This document shows positions 1-8,623 of a DNA stretch of 61,836 bases, piece after piece. Origin of the DNA: DROE01 sp964569865 (lineage in GTDB: Bacteria; Pseudomonadota; Alphaproteobacteria; Rhizobiales; Devosiaceae); NCBI GenBank assembly GCA_964569865.1, contig CAZMVQ010000004.1:1-61836 (forward strand), in the 5' to 3' direction. The first letter of the stretch is position 1; each line of letters opens with the position of its first letter. A program made the translations under genes and the position numbers. The notes beneath the pieces are model-generated. The model ran no database searches and had not been told where the DNA came from. It worked only from the letters and a program-made list of their open reading frames with translations.

Positions 1-1
1 T

Positions 2-52
2 CGACACCTGAGCGAAGTTGCACAAAAATACTGGAAAGCGGTGCTGGATTGA
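2..52 (+). CDS. C-terminal tail of an unidentified protein (5' truncated by window edge)
   Basis: The reading frame open at the left edge ends in TGA at 50-52 and gives a short helical-looking tail (RHLSEVAQKYWKAVLD). It runs towards the leftward gene that ends at 86, so the two would be convergent. Too little is visible to name a family, and it may be chance. Confidence 0.35.
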   Translation, partial: RHLSEVAQKYWKAVLD

Positions 53-85
53 TGGGGTTTTGGGGTGAAATTATTGGCCCTGCCC

Positions 86-1174
86 CTAAAATGCACCCGG
101 TCGATCGCGCTTGAGAAAAGCCACCCGCCCGTTTTTTGCGTCCAGCTTTTCAAAAACATCATCACTTAGCGCAATCAGCCTGATATCACTCCATTCAACC
201 GGCATGCCCATATGTTGAAACAGGCTGAATGAAGCTGCCTCATGGCGGGGCAGACCAGCTGGCAATTGCCCGATATGTTCGTCGCAAATCCAGCTATCAG
301 GCTCTGGCAACCCCTCGGGCCAAATGCGAAAACGCACCCGATTAAGCTCAGAATTCAATTGAATTTGATGGCGCACCCGATAGGCACATCCGCGTTTGAT
401 TTCCACCTTTGCCGGTGGATTGGTGGCAATCGCCCATTCATCAGGCGAGCTGGAATGATCGCCCCATGCGATGAAACTTCGTGCACCGCCGCTCGGCATT
501 GCCACAGCCATGCCAGCACTTGACCAGCCAACCTTGATGCCACGGGGGGGCACCCCCTCAACCATGCCCACATGAAAATCGCTCAAGCCAAGCCATTTGG
601 AATAAACCGGTTCCAGAAAACGCACCCGATAGGTGGCTTCCTGACTTTTTCCCGGTGAGCCAATTACCATTAAAGCATCCGGTGCAACCGGAGCGCGGGA
701 CCTGATCAGATTGTTATGACCATCCAGATCAAAAGCTCCGTTTACAATTTGCCCGATCTGCTGGATATTTGAAAAGCCACCAAGATCGCTCAAATCGAGA
801 TTTTGCTGCAAAGGCAATGGATTCCAGTCAAATTCAACGGTTTTGCTAACGGTGTTATCTCCGTCAGCAACAAGCAATTCCAGCTGGTTTTTTCCGTCCT
901 GCAATTGCGGATCATTGCGTGAAATTTCAACACAAAACTCTCCAAAGTGACGACAGCGCAATTCCCCCGGCGATTTTTTGTAACCGTTCAGCCAGTCTGT
1001 TCCCTCATCATGCACCGGTTCCACATAGAACTGCCTAAATTCACTATTGTTCAATCTGAATTCAGATCGCTTGGGAATATCGCTCAATCCGTTTATCATG
1101 CCGTGAAGGGTCAGATCTTCGACGCGAAACCGAAACTGCTGAGATGTGCCATAGGTGGGGTCAATAGTTAGCAT
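86..1174 (-). CDS. Conserved-looking protein of unknown function, probable beta-sandwich
   Basis: A 362-residue protein that I do not recognise. There is no signal peptide or membrane segment. The N-terminal third looks like a beta-rich domain with alternating charged strands. Residues of roughly 140-345 resemble a concanavalin/laminin-G-like sandwich: the run VRFRIWPEGLPEPDSW (about 285-300) and the closing WSDIRLIAL (about 330-338) are typical of such carbohydrate-associated modules, but no catalytic residues can be assigned. The ATG at 1174 has GGA about 11 bases upstream. The gene is divergent from the sugar-acid dehydratase at 1289, and the 115-base gap between them holds the TTTGGTAT motif seen at the other promoters of this cluster, so co-regulation with sugar-acid catabolism is inferred. 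A cytoplasmic sugar-binding or accessory role is a guess. Confidence 0.7.
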   Translation of the reverse strand: MLTIDPTYGTSQQFRFRVEDLTLHGMINGLSDIPKRSEFRLNNSEFRQFYVEPVHDEGTDWLNGYKKSPGELRCRHFGEFCVEISRNDPQLQDGKNQLELLVADGDNTVSKTVEFDWNPLPLQQNLDLSDLGGFSNIQQIGQIVNGAFDLDGHNNLIRSRAPVAPDALMVIGSPGKSQEATYRVRFLEPVYSKWLGLSDFHVGMVEGVPPRGIKVGWSSAGMAVAMPSGGARSFIAWGDHSSSPDEWAIATNPPAKVEIKRGCAYRVRHQIQLNSELNRVRFRIWPEGLPEPDSWICDEHIGQLPAGLPRHEAASFSLFQHMGMPVEWSDIRLIALSDDVFEKLDAKNGRVAFLKRDRPGAF

Positions 1175-1221
1175 ATTGTAGTATCCATTCAGGTCTGATC
1201 AGAAACATTGCTAAAGATTGA

Positions 1222-1232
1222 TTTGGTATGAT
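1222..1232 (+). promoter_or_regulatory. Operator-like motif, site A (TTTGGTATGAT)
   Basis: TTTGGTATGAT lies in the divergent promoter region between the unknown protein (start 1174) and the dehydratase (start 1289). The same 11-mer occurs in site B at 8279-8295. Read leftward, a perfect -35-like TTGACA sits just upstream of the motif. A 10-base palindrome ATCAATTGAT follows at 1256-1265. The motif resembles half of the TTGGTAT-type sites used by FadR-subfamily GntR regulators such as UxuR, which is an inference. Confidence 0.5.
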
Positions 1233-1288
1233 AGGTTTGTCAAGTTGCATATACTATCAATTGATATTTGAATTTCGGAGCAAAAAAA

Positions 1289-3067
1289 ATGACGAAAAAC
1301 AATGGCGATAAATTCCGCTCCAGAGACTGGTTCGATAATCCTGAACATATCGACCTGACGGCGCTCTATCTGGAGCGTTTCATGAATTATGGCACAACTT
1401 TAGAAGAATTGCAGTCCGGCAGGCCGATAATCGGCATCGCCCAGTCTGGTTCAGATCTTAATCCGTGCAACCGCATTCACCTTGATTTGCTATCGCGAAT
1501 ACGAGATGGAATTCGTGATGGGGGGGGTATTCCGATTGCTTTTCCCACCCACCCTACTTTTGAAAACTGCAAGCGCCCAACGGCAGCGCTGGACCGCAAT
1601 CTGACCTATCTTGGGCTGGTGGAAATTTTAAACGGCTACCCGATCGATGCGGTGGTTTTAACCACCGGATGCGATAAGACCACCCCCTCGATGCTGATGG
1701 CGGCCTCTACTGTTGATATACCGGCCATCGTACTTTCTGGCGGACCAATGCTTGATGGCTGGCATCAGGGCAAACTTGTTGGATCAGGAACCGTGATCTG
1801 GCAAAGTCGGCGTGATCTGGCAGCGGGCCTGATTGATGAAAAAACCTTTATGGAGCGGGCTGCGCAAAGCGCCCCTTCCCTTGGCCATTGCAACACTATG
1901 GGCACCGCATTGACCATGAATTCTCTGGCCGAAGTTTTAGGAATGTCGCTTACCGGCTGCGCCTCCATCCCCGCCCCGTATCGCGAACGGGGACAGATGG
2001 CCTATAAAACCGGACAGCGCATCGTTGCCATGGCCTATGAAGATCTAAAGCCATCTAATATCATCAGCCCGGCATCCATTCGAAATGCCATTATAGTCAA
2101 TTCTGCCCTTGGCGGCTCCACCAATGCCCAGCCTCATATTGCGGCGATTGCTCGCCATGCGGGAATTAAAATCGAGCGCGATGACTGGCAAACCTATGGG
2201 CTGGATATTCCCCTTCTGGCCAACGTGCAACCGGCGGGAGAATATCTTGGCGAGCGCTTCCATAGGGCCGGTGGAGTTCCGGCAATTATGTGGGAGCTGC
2301 TCAAGGCGGATAAAATTGATGGAAGTGCAGCATCCGTTACCGGCAAAAACCTAAATGACAATTTGAGTGGCTGTGAGGCCACAGATCGTGAAGTTATTTA
2401 TTCATATTCAAAGCCAATTAAAGAGCGGGCCGGATATGTGGTTCTAAAGGGAAATATGTTTGATTTTGCCATCATGAAAACTTCTGTGATTTCTGATGAA
2501 TTTCGTCAACGCTATCTAAGCGAAAAAGGCAATGAGGGAATATTTGAAGCTAAAGCGGTGGTATTTGAAGGATCAGATGATTACCACGCAAGAATTAATG
2601 ATCCGGCGCTAAACATTGATGCCAATACTATTCTGGTAATTCGCGGGGCTGGCCCTGTGGGTTGGCCCGGCTCGGCAGAAGTTGTCAACATGCAGCCGCC
2701 CGAGCATTTGATCCGGCAGGGAATTTCATCTCTGCCCACGCTTGGGGACGGGCGACAATCGGGAACCTCTGATTCTCCATCCATTTTACATGCCACCCCT
2801 GAAAGCGCGGTCGGGGGCCCACTTTCATTGCTGAAAACCGGAGATATTATTCGCATCGATCTAAATAGGCAAAGTTGCGATATGCTTGTTGAGAGCGATG
2901 AGCTGGAGCAACGGCGCAAAGAATATCAGCCACAAATTCCAGAAAGCCAAACCCCATGGCAAGAAATTTATCGCCAAACAGTGGGGCCACTTGCGGATGG
3001 GGGAGTGATTGAATCCGCCGTAAAATTCAGAAAAACGTCGCGCAAACTTCCCCGTCACAATCATTGA
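1289..3067 (+). CDS. IlvD/EDD-family sugar-acid dehydratase (arabinonate/xylonate/fuconate type)
   Basis: A 592-residue member of the Fe-S dependent IlvD/EDD family, which removes water from aldonic acids to give 2-keto-3-deoxy acids. The three iron-sulfur cysteines of the pentonate-dehydratase subgroup are present: NPC (C60), TTGC (C128) and GHC (C201); their spacing matches L-arabinonate dehydratase with an offset of one. The length also fits that subgroup rather than dihydroxyacid dehydratase of valine synthesis, as does the setting beside lactonases and sugar dehydrogenases. The ATG at 1289 is preferred over an upstream TTG at 1268 because GGAG lies eight bases before it. It is convergent with the hydrolase at 3132. 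The exact substrate (L-arabinonate, D-xylonate, L-fuconate, D-arabinonate) cannot be read from the sequence. Confidence 0.9.
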   Translation: MTKNNGDKFRSRDWFDNPEHIDLTALYLERFMNYGTTLEELQSGRPIIGIAQSGSDLNPCNRIHLDLLSRIRDGIRDGGGIPIAFPTHPTFENCKRPTAALDRNLTYLGLVEILNGYPIDAVVLTTGCDKTTPSMLMAASTVDIPAIVLSGGPMLDGWHQGKLVGSGTVIWQSRRDLAAGLIDEKTFMERAAQSAPSLGHCNTMGTALTMNSLAEVLGMSLTGCASIPAPYRERGQMAYKTGQRIVAMAYEDLKPSNIISPASIRNAIIVNSALGGSTNAQPHIAAIARHAGIKIERDDWQTYGLDIPLLANVQPAGEYLGERFHRAGGVPAIMWELLKADKIDGSAASVTGKNLNDNLSGCEATDREVIYSYSKPIKERAGYVVLKGNMFDFAIMKTSVISDEFRQRYLSEKGNEGIFEAKAVVFEGSDDYHARINDPALNIDANTILVIRGAGPVGWPGSAEVVNMQPPEHLIRQGISSLPTLGDGRQSGTSDSPSILHATPESAVGGPLSLLKTGDIIRIDLNRQSCDMLVESDELEQRRKEYQPQIPESQTPWQEIYRQTVGPLADGGVIESAVKFRKTSRKLPRHNH

Positions 3068-3121
3068 ATTTTGTCAACAGAATCGTTTTTATCAACGCCG
3101 AAATGTAACAAAAATCAGGCC

Positions 3122-3141
3122 CTGACCCTGGTCAGTCTTTT
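3122..3141 (+). terminator. Possible terminator hairpin after the dehydratase
   Basis: CTGACC and GGTCAG form a short stem followed by TCTTTT, 55 bases past the dehydratase stop. It overlaps the last codons of the convergent hydrolase gene. The stem is short, so confidence is low. Confidence 0.35.
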
Positions 3142-4118
3142 AACGACATTAGCCATTTGGCAGTCTGGGCCACCGCTTTATCGGCCAGGGGGGAGCAATG
3201 AACTGCCTCAAGAAATCCATGGGCGGCATTTTGATAAAGATGGCTTGAGACATCCACTCCTGCTTCGAGCAGTTTTTGCTCGAACAATAGATTTTCATCA
3301 ACCAGAATATCCTGAGCAGCAATGCACATATGAACTGCCGGAAGCAAAGCAAGCACATCCCTTTCAAAGCGAAGAGGCGCGGCACGGGGATCAATTCGCT
3401 GAGCATTTTCTTCGCAATAGGTATTCCAGAAAAACTCCATTCTTTCCCTAATCAGCAAATAGGGCAGGCTGGCAAATTTTTTGTAGGAATTGCGATCAAG
3501 GTCGCTGTCAAAAACCCCGTAGTTCAACAATAATCCAACGACTGATTTTTGTGCCATCTCGCTTGTTTGTGCAAAAATGGAAACCACAAGATTTGCGCCG
3601 CTGGAATCTCCGCCCAATACCACTTTGCCAGAACTGTTAGCAAATTGCGCTGGATTAGCCAGAACATATTCAACCGCCACAGCGCTTGCATTCAAACTGT
3701 TGGGGAACTGCACTTCTGGCGCCAGCGGATAATCCAGCGATAAGATATTGCATCCGCTTTCAAATGCATAGGCGCGCATCAGGCGATCATGGGTATCAAG
3801 GCCAAGCATCATCCAGCCGCCCCCATGCAAATAGACCAGCAGTGGTTTATCCGATGAATCAGAGGCCATATAAAGACGCGCCGCCATGGCAGTTTCGCCA
3901 ATTTGCAAGTCCCGGGTTACGACCGCTGGAGGAGCAGGGGCGGCCCGGGACCAGTTCAGACGGGCTGCACTGGAGGCGGCGCGAAGAGAAAAGACGGTGG
4001 GGTTTGCTCCCACTTCCCGACTTACATATTCACGAACGGAATAAAGAAATTTAAGCAGCTCTGGCTCAAGGCCCGCATCTGCATCATTATCTTTTTCTGG
4101 TCTGGGAACTATACTCAT
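3132..4118 (-). CDS. Alpha/beta hydrolase, HSL (esterase family IV) type
   Basis: A 328-residue alpha/beta hydrolase of the hormone-sensitive-lipase group. The oxyanion motif HGGGW is at 98-102, the nucleophile elbow GDSSG at 170-174 (S172), the acid D270 is in AQDILVDEN, and the base is H300 in AAHGF. There is no signal peptide, so it is cytoplasmic. It is the last gene of the leftward operon that starts with the aldo/keto reductase, and its ATG overlaps the stop of the Ldh_2-type dehydrogenase by one base (TAATG), which implies coupled translation. Given its neighbours it may cleave a sugar lactone, an acyl-sugar or an acetyl ester; the family is broad and the true substrate is unknown. Confidence 0.85.
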   Translation of the reverse strand: MSIVPRPEKDNDADAGLEPELLKFLYSVREYVSREVGANPTVFSLRAASSAARLNWSRAAPAPPAVVTRDLQIGETAMAARLYMASDSSDKPLLVYLHGGGWMMLGLDTHDRLMRAYAFESGCNILSLDYPLAPEVQFPNSLNASAVAVEYVLANPAQFANSSGKVVLGGDSSGANLVVSIFAQTSEMAQKSVVGLLLNYGVFDSDLDRNSYKKFASLPYLLIRERMEFFWNTYCEENAQRIDPRAAPLRFERDVLALLPAVHMCIAAQDILVDENLLFEQKLLEAGVDVSSHLYQNAAHGFLEAVHCSPLADKAVAQTAKWLMSLKD

Positions 4119-5197
4119 TACAGCGTCACAAAACCGGACAAATCCAGCCCAAGCTCTTTGCCAACATTTGCGATATCATCAATGGTGCGGCGCGGCAAAA
4201 TTATGCCTCGCAGATTATATTCCTTTTCATATTGGCCCTCCATTTCACCGGGCACAAGTATGGCCCGATCAGAATCGATTCGAGTGGAGGCATGAACTTC
4301 TGAAACAATTTCATCAACATCGGAGCCGAATGCGGCCAATTGTCGAAAAGCGGCAATATTAATCGCCATAAAAAACTGGCCATCGCGTCCGGCAATCGGG
4401 CCATCGACCATATCTCCAAGGGCGGTGCCATAACCTGCGCCTGAAAGTAATGTCGAAAGCATGCCAACCATCATCGCCAACGCAATGCCTTTGTGACCAC
4501 CGGCGGGCTGAATCAAACCATCCAAAGCAATTTTTGCATCAGTGGTGGGATTGCCATCTGCATCAAATGCCCACCCTTCAGGAATTGAAAGGCCCTTTTG
4601 ATGATATACCCGGATTTTGCCATGAGCCGTTGCTCCAAACGCCAAATCCAAAACTACCGCAGGTTCATTTTCTCCCGGAATGGCAATGGATATGGGGTTC
4701 ATTCCTACAATTTTATCGCGACCGCCAACAGGGGCCATTGTTGGAAGAGCGTTGGAGCCAACCAGGCCAATCATGCCGGCTTTTGCGGCACGCAGAGTAT
4801 ACCAATCCAGTGCTCCACAATGATTGGAACCGCGAAGCGCGCTTAGAGCAATTCCGTTTTCTCCAGCAGCTTCAATGGCCAGATCCATGGCATAGGACGC
4901 ACCAATCTGGCCCATATTATTATTGCCATCAACTACGATCGCCCCTTTTTTTGAGGAGATAATTAATGGCGCAGCTTTTGGGTCAACGCCGCCTTTGGTG
5001 AGTTTATGAACATAGTCGGGGATGCGCAAAACCCCATGGGAGTGCACTCCGCGAAGGTCAGCATGAACCAGTGAATCAGTTAATAGTGAAGCGTCCTTTT
5101 CACTCATTTTACAAGCGATAAAAATTGCCTTCACCGTGTTAACCAGAGTTTGAGGTGCTATGCGAACATCTGTTTTGCTTGTTGGATAGTCGGCCAT
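4118..5197 (-). CDS. Ldh_2-family (malate/L-lactate dehydrogenase-like) NAD(P)-dependent oxidoreductase
   Basis: A 359-residue member of the Ldh_2 family, which includes YiaK (2,3-diketogulonate reductase), ureidoglycolate dehydrogenase, sulfolactate dehydrogenase and DpkA. This fold is unrelated to classical Rossmann dehydrogenases. The family's signature RGVHSHG is at 50-56 with the likely catalytic histidine H54, followed by SNHCGAL and the nucleotide-binding stretch around NPISIAIP. Members act on 2-oxo or 2-hydroxy acids. In this operon, after an aldose dehydrogenase, lactonase and dehydratase, it plausibly reduces or oxidises the 2-keto-3-deoxy acid product. It overlaps the hydrolase start by one base, and 27 bases separate it from the upstream epimerase-like gene. 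Confidence 0.88.
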   Translation of the reverse strand: MADYPTSKTDVRIAPQTLVNTVKAIFIACKMSEKDASLLTDSLVHADLRGVHSHGVLRIPDYVHKLTKGGVDPKAAPLIISSKKGAIVVDGNNNMGQIGASYAMDLAIEAAGENGIALSALRGSNHCGALDWYTLRAAKAGMIGLVGSNALPTMAPVGGRDKIVGMNPISIAIPGENEPAVVLDLAFGATAHGKIRVYHQKGLSIPEGWAFDADGNPTTDAKIALDGLIQPAGGHKGIALAMMVGMLSTLLSGAGYGTALGDMVDGPIAGRDGQFFMAINIAAFRQLAAFGSDVDEIVSEVHASTRIDSDRAILVPGEMEGQYEKEYNLRGIILPRRTIDDIANVGKELGLDLSGFVTL

Positions 5198-5224
5198 ATA
5201 TTCTCTCGCAGTTAGATAAAATTG

Positions 5225-6244
5225 TTACAGGGCTTTCAGCCTTACTGTGCTGGTGGTGGTCAATTTTTCACCAGCTGATAATTCGATAAAAGTTGAGATG
5301 CCCTCTTTGGCAATCGGATTTTCTAAAGAAGATGAAACTTGTGGACCCAGATCAAAAGCACCGGCGACCGCCTCAATTCCCAATGTTTTAAATTTTCCAT
5401 CAAAAGGGGCTTCCGTGCGCCCACAATTAGATACCCAGATCACCAGACTTGGCAAAAGCTGAGCATCATAGGAAAAAATTATTTCAAAACCCAGTTTTTC
5501 ATAAACCAGTCTGACTTCACCCTCAGGTGCGCCAATCTGCATCAATGCCTCAAAGAGCTCATTCGGGGGCAGCTTGGTCAAATCCATTTTTTTCCCCTCA
5601 ATTAAGGGGACAGCGTCAAGCCCTTCAAATCGAGCATTGGTGGCAACGGGCGCATTTTGATCGATCAAAGACACCGGATAGGTCCATCCCGGCCCAGCAG
5701 TTGCAACTTCAAGGCTTAGAGATTCTGGCTGATCGGGAAGCAAAAAACATGGATGTAACGACAGGGGGAATTTTATATCGCTGCGGGCAACAATATTTAA
5801 TTCAACCTGATATCCGGGTCCGTCAGGCAATAAAGAAACTTTTCTTGAAACCTGCTCAAACGGATGGGAAGCAGGCGGGCGACAGATCATTTGCCCTGAA
5901 GTTAAATCACCCGCGTCAATTTGCACATCCCACAAATTATTAACTGCAAACCCGTGAAACCAGTTATCATTTGCAAATTTTTCACCGGTATTTTGTTTCC
6001 AGTTTTGCGGTAGTGTTTCGCTCATATCCGGCGCGCCATAGGGAGCGCAGACAAAATCTCCACAAAGGTTTTTAATAAGAGGAAGCCAGTCTTCAGCGCC
6101 GGAGCGATCGCGCCAGTTTGGACAGGTAAGCGGGTTTATCGGGGCCAGTCCCGGCAAATTGAATTTAGCAGGTCCAATCATGCCTCCATTGGCCTGTAGG
6201 GAAAGCTGTCCGTAATCACCGAGAAGTTGTTGCGTGCTGCTCAA
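5225..6244 (-). CDS. Aldose 1-epimerase-like protein (galactose mutarotase superfamily)
   Basis: A 339-residue protein with the beta-supersandwich pattern of the galactose mutarotase-like superfamily: an N-terminal GGMIGPAKFN strand pair, a conserved NDNWFHGFA segment near residues 93-101 carrying a histidine, and a C-terminal VIWVSNCGRTEAP run typical of the group. It would interconvert sugar anomers before oxidation, or act on a related sugar. The start is TTG at 6244, which overlaps the TGA of the upstream SMP-30 gene as TTGA, with GGA about ten bases before it. An unusual start codon in a coupled pair makes the exact start less certain, but the reading frame is sound. The family also includes non-catalytic sugar-binding members. 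Confidence 0.78.
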   Translation of the reverse strand: MSSTQQLLGDYGQLSLQANGGMIGPAKFNLPGLAPINPLTCPNWRDRSGAEDWLPLIKNLCGDFVCAPYGAPDMSETLPQNWKQNTGEKFANDNWFHGFAVNNLWDVQIDAGDLTSGQMICRPPASHPFEQVSRKVSLLPDGPGYQVELNIVARSDIKFPLSLHPCFLLPDQPESLSLEVATAGPGWTYPVSLIDQNAPVATNARFEGLDAVPLIEGKKMDLTKLPPNELFEALMQIGAPEGEVRLVYEKLGFEIIFSYDAQLLPSLVIWVSNCGRTEAPFDGKFKTLGIEAVAGAFDLGPQVSSSLENPIAKEGISTFIELSAGEKLTTTSTVRLKAL

Positions 6245-7128
6245 GATGAATTTCCAGCAACAAGCAACAAAGCTCTGGCATCAACGTCAAAAACCTCGAT
6301 CTGACCAAGCTCGTGTTCGGTTACATAAAGGCGTTTTTCACCGTTCCGGCCAAAAGCAACATTTGTAGGGGCTGAACCTGCGGTTTTAATACGCTCAACA
6401 ATCTCGCCTGAAGGAGAAATCACCGCAATATTTCCCTCTCCATAAACAGTGCACCACAAACGTCCATCCTCAGAAAAACCCATGCCATCAGGCCCACGAA
6501 ATCCCCCCGTCCAATCGGGGCTAAGAACATTGGTAAATTTTTCTCTTTTTCCGCTTACCCGTCCCTTTGTAACCGCATATCTAAAAACATCGCCGCTGAT
6601 CATCTCATTGATATAAAGATTTCCATCAGGGCCAAATGCTATGCCATTGGCAAAACGCAAACCGGTATCAATCGCAATTGCTGTTTTTTTAACAATGTCT
6701 ATTTCCCACAATTTGCCATCGAAGGGCGCACTTTGCCAATCAGGGCGCGGTGCACCATCAACTACCCAATCGGCCATGGTAATGCCGCTATCGGTCATAT
6801 AAAGCAGCCCACTTGACGAAAAACACAAGTCGTTTGGCAGTAAAAAATCGCCCTTGTCTCCAGACGTCAAAACCGTTTCAACGGTGCCATCCATATCAAC
6901 GCACAATAGAGCGGGCGGCACTGTATCGGCAACCCAAATCATGTTGCTTTGATCTATGCACAGGCCGTTGGGGCAGCCAGCAGGAGCAATCTGACGCGCA
7001 GCATCGCCGCTTTGAGAAATATAGGTAATTCCCGTTCGCGGGGGGGCCATTTCCACGCATAGCCAGCCCTCTTTTGGGTGCAATCTTGGAGTTTCGGGTG
7101 CGCCAAGACCAGATGCAAATACAGCCAT
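6241..7128 (-). CDS. SMP-30/gluconolactonase-family sugar lactonase
   Basis: A 295-residue six-bladed beta-propeller of the SMP-30/gluconolactonase/LRE family, which opens aldono-lactones to free sugar acids using one divalent metal. Likely metal ligands are E12, N161 in the NGIAFGPDG blade and D214 in GPDGMGF. There is no signal peptide, so it acts in the cytoplasm. It sits between the aldo/keto reductase that would produce the lactone and the epimerase-like gene, whose TTG start overlaps its stop. A ribosome site like AAAGGAG lies a few bases before the ATG. The specific lactone cannot be told. Confidence 0.88.
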   Translation of the reverse strand: MAVFASGLGAPETPRLHPKEGWLCVEMAPPRTGITYISQSGDAARQIAPAGCPNGLCIDQSNMIWVADTVPPALLCVDMDGTVETVLTSGDKGDFLLPNDLCFSSSGLLYMTDSGITMADWVVDGAPRPDWQSAPFDGKLWEIDIVKKTAIAIDTGLRFANGIAFGPDGNLYINEMISGDVFRYAVTKGRVSGKREKFTNVLSPDWTGGFRGPDGMGFSEDGRLWCTVYGEGNIAVISPSGEIVERIKTAGSAPTNVAFGRNGEKRLYVTEHELGQIEVFDVDARALLLVAGNSS

Positions 7129-7160
7129 TTTTTAAACTCCTTTAATCTTATGCCTTGCCT

Positions 7161-8234
7161 CTAGGGTGTTGGTGCTTCCGGGGGCAAAACTCCCTTTGCC
7201 TTCAGGTCTGACCAAAGGGCATCCGGTATTTTTTCTTCAAACGATTTGATGTTATCGGTGACATGTTCTGGAGTACGTGGCCCCATCAAAACACTGGCGA
7301 CAGTTTTATGATGCAGAGGAAACTGAATTGCGGCCGCCTTTAAAGAAACCCCATGATCATCGCAGATTTGCTTGATCATTCCAGCGCGCTTAATTATTTC
7401 GGGAGGGGCGGGAACATAATTAAAGGTTACATTTTCTTTCCAGCTGGCAATTGCATCGCCCTTGGAGGAAACATCACCAATTGAGCCAGGATCAGGATGG
7501 GAGAGAATTCCACTATTATAAACCCCGCCAATTATCAGCGAGATATTATTGCGCTCACATACAGGCATTAATTCGGGCAACGCTGACTGATCCAGAAGGG
7601 AATAGCGTCCGGCCAGCAAAAAACAATCAAAGGGTGCCCGGTCAGCAAAATCTGCCAGCATTTCCCACTGGTTCATGCCACAACCAATGGCCGAGATGAC
7701 CCCTTGATCCTTTAAATCGGAGAGCGCACGAAAAGCGCCATCAATCGCCTCATCGGGATATAAATCCGGATCGTGAATATGGATGGCATCGAACCTGTCC
7801 AGACCGGTTCTTTTAAGGCTCGCCTCAATTGAACGCATAACCCCGTCTCTGGAAAAATCGAAATAGGGTCTTACGGGATCTGTACCCTTATATAACTGCT
7901 CATCATCCCAGATCACCATAACATCTTCACGGGCTGAAGGAGTGGCCGGATCATTGGGATCAAGCAACAGCCGACCAATTTTTGTGGAAACAAAAATTTT
8001 ATCACGGGGCAGGTTTTTAAGGGCAAAACCCACATTGCGCTCAGCATTGCCATATCCATAAACCGGAGCCAGATCATAAAAACTCACCCCGGACTGAAAA
8101 GCCCTTTCAACGGTGGCCACGACATCCTTTTGGGAAATAGGCTCATAAAGGCCACCAAGAGGATTGGCCCCCAATCCCAGAACCGGCATCTGCAATTTTG
8201 TGCGCCCAATCTGGCGAGTTTCCAAAATATTCAC
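7161..8234 (-). CDS. Aldo/keto reductase, D-threo-aldose (L-fucose) 1-dehydrogenase type
   Basis: An aldo/keto reductase TIM barrel of about 357 residues. The catalytic tetrad is visible: D54 and Y59 in DLAPVYGYGN, K85 in STKIGR and H154 in HIHDPD. The IHIHDPD segment and the overall layout match the sub-group that oxidises aldoses at C1 (D-threo-aldose/L-fucose dehydrogenases), which yields lactones. That fits the lactonase directly downstream. I chose GTG at 8234 because GGAGG lies four bases before it; an in-frame ATG at 8255 would add seven residues. It is the first gene of the five-gene leftward operon. Its promoter holds operator-like site B over the -10 region. Confidence 0.85.
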   Translation of the reverse strand: MNILETRQIGRTKLQMPVLGLGANPLGGLYEPISQKDVVATVERAFQSGVSFYDLAPVYGYGNAERNVGFALKNLPRDKIFVSTKIGRLLLDPNDPATPSAREDVMVIWDDEQLYKGTDPVRPYFDFSRDGVMRSIEASLKRTGLDRFDAIHIHDPDLYPDEAIDGAFRALSDLKDQGVISAIGCGMNQWEMLADFADRAPFDCFLLAGRYSLLDQSALPELMPVCERNNISLIIGGVYNSGILSHPDPGSIGDVSSKGDAIASWKENVTFNYVPAPPEIIKRAGMIKQICDDHGVSLKAAAIQFPLHHKTVASVLMGPRTPEHVTDNIKSFEEKIPDALWSDLKAKGVLPPEAPTP

Positions 8235-8260
8235 TGTTCCTCCAAACAAAATCATACGAT

Positions 8261-8271
8261 ACGAAAGCGTT
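8261..8271. promoter_or_regulatory. ACGAAAGCGTT element upstream of the aldo/keto reductase
   Basis: ACGAAAGCGTT, with the near-palindromic core GAAAGCGTTTTC, resembles a LacI-family half site pair around a central CG. The identical 11-mer occurs at 11528-11538 upstream of the TadG-like gene. Two copies in related positions may be chance. Confidence 0.25.
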
Positions 8272-8278
8272 TTCTTTG

Positions 8279-8295
8279 TTTTGGTATGATCAAAA
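8279..8295. promoter_or_regulatory. Operator-like palindrome, site B (TTTTGGTATGATCAAAA)
   Basis: A 17-base imperfect palindrome with arms TTTTG and CAAAA. It covers the -10 position of a leftward promoter whose -35 is a perfect TTGACA (8306-8311 on the plus strand, read in reverse) at 17-base spacing. Occupancy would block transcription of the aldo/keto reductase operon, so it fits a repressor site. It shares TTTGGTATGAT with site A. Confidence 0.55.
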
Positions 8296-8311
8296 TTGTC
8301 TATTTTGTCAA
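8283..8311 (-). promoter_or_regulatory. Putative promoter of the sugar-oxidation operon
   Basis: Read leftward: TTGACA (-35), 17 bases, CATACC (-10, weak), then about 50 bases to the GTG start. The -10 lies inside site B. A perfect -35 with a poor -10 fits a regulated promoter. Confidence 0.4.
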
Positions 8312-8463
8312 CTGATTCAAATACAATTTTTTTGACAATATTGCATTATATATACCCACAAGCGCTCAAGAATCGCGGTTTTTCAGCGAAGTTTAAGCTA
8401 TTTTTGTATCGAGTTTTATTCAGACAAAATGAATCAGTATATTTTCAAACGGAATTGGAATAA

Positions 8464-8473
8464 TTTGGTATCA
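8464..8473 (+). promoter_or_regulatory. Operator-like motif, site C (TTTGGTATCA)
   Basis: A second TTTGGTAT copy in the 389-base gene-free stretch 8235-8623, about 170 bases upstream of site B. It could be an auxiliary site for looping. Apart from sites B and C, the promoter and the ACGAAAGCGTT element, nothing else is evident in this stretch. Confidence 0.4.
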
Positions 8474-8623
8474 CAGCTATATCGGTAATTTTGCTGACGC
8501 CTGATCAAAACCAGAATGAAGGCGTGCCCTAAAACGAAAAAACAACAAAATCCGGATTGAACCCGATTTTGACATCCAAAAGATCCCGCTCCCGAATTCG
8601 AAATTAATCCCAATAATAAAACT

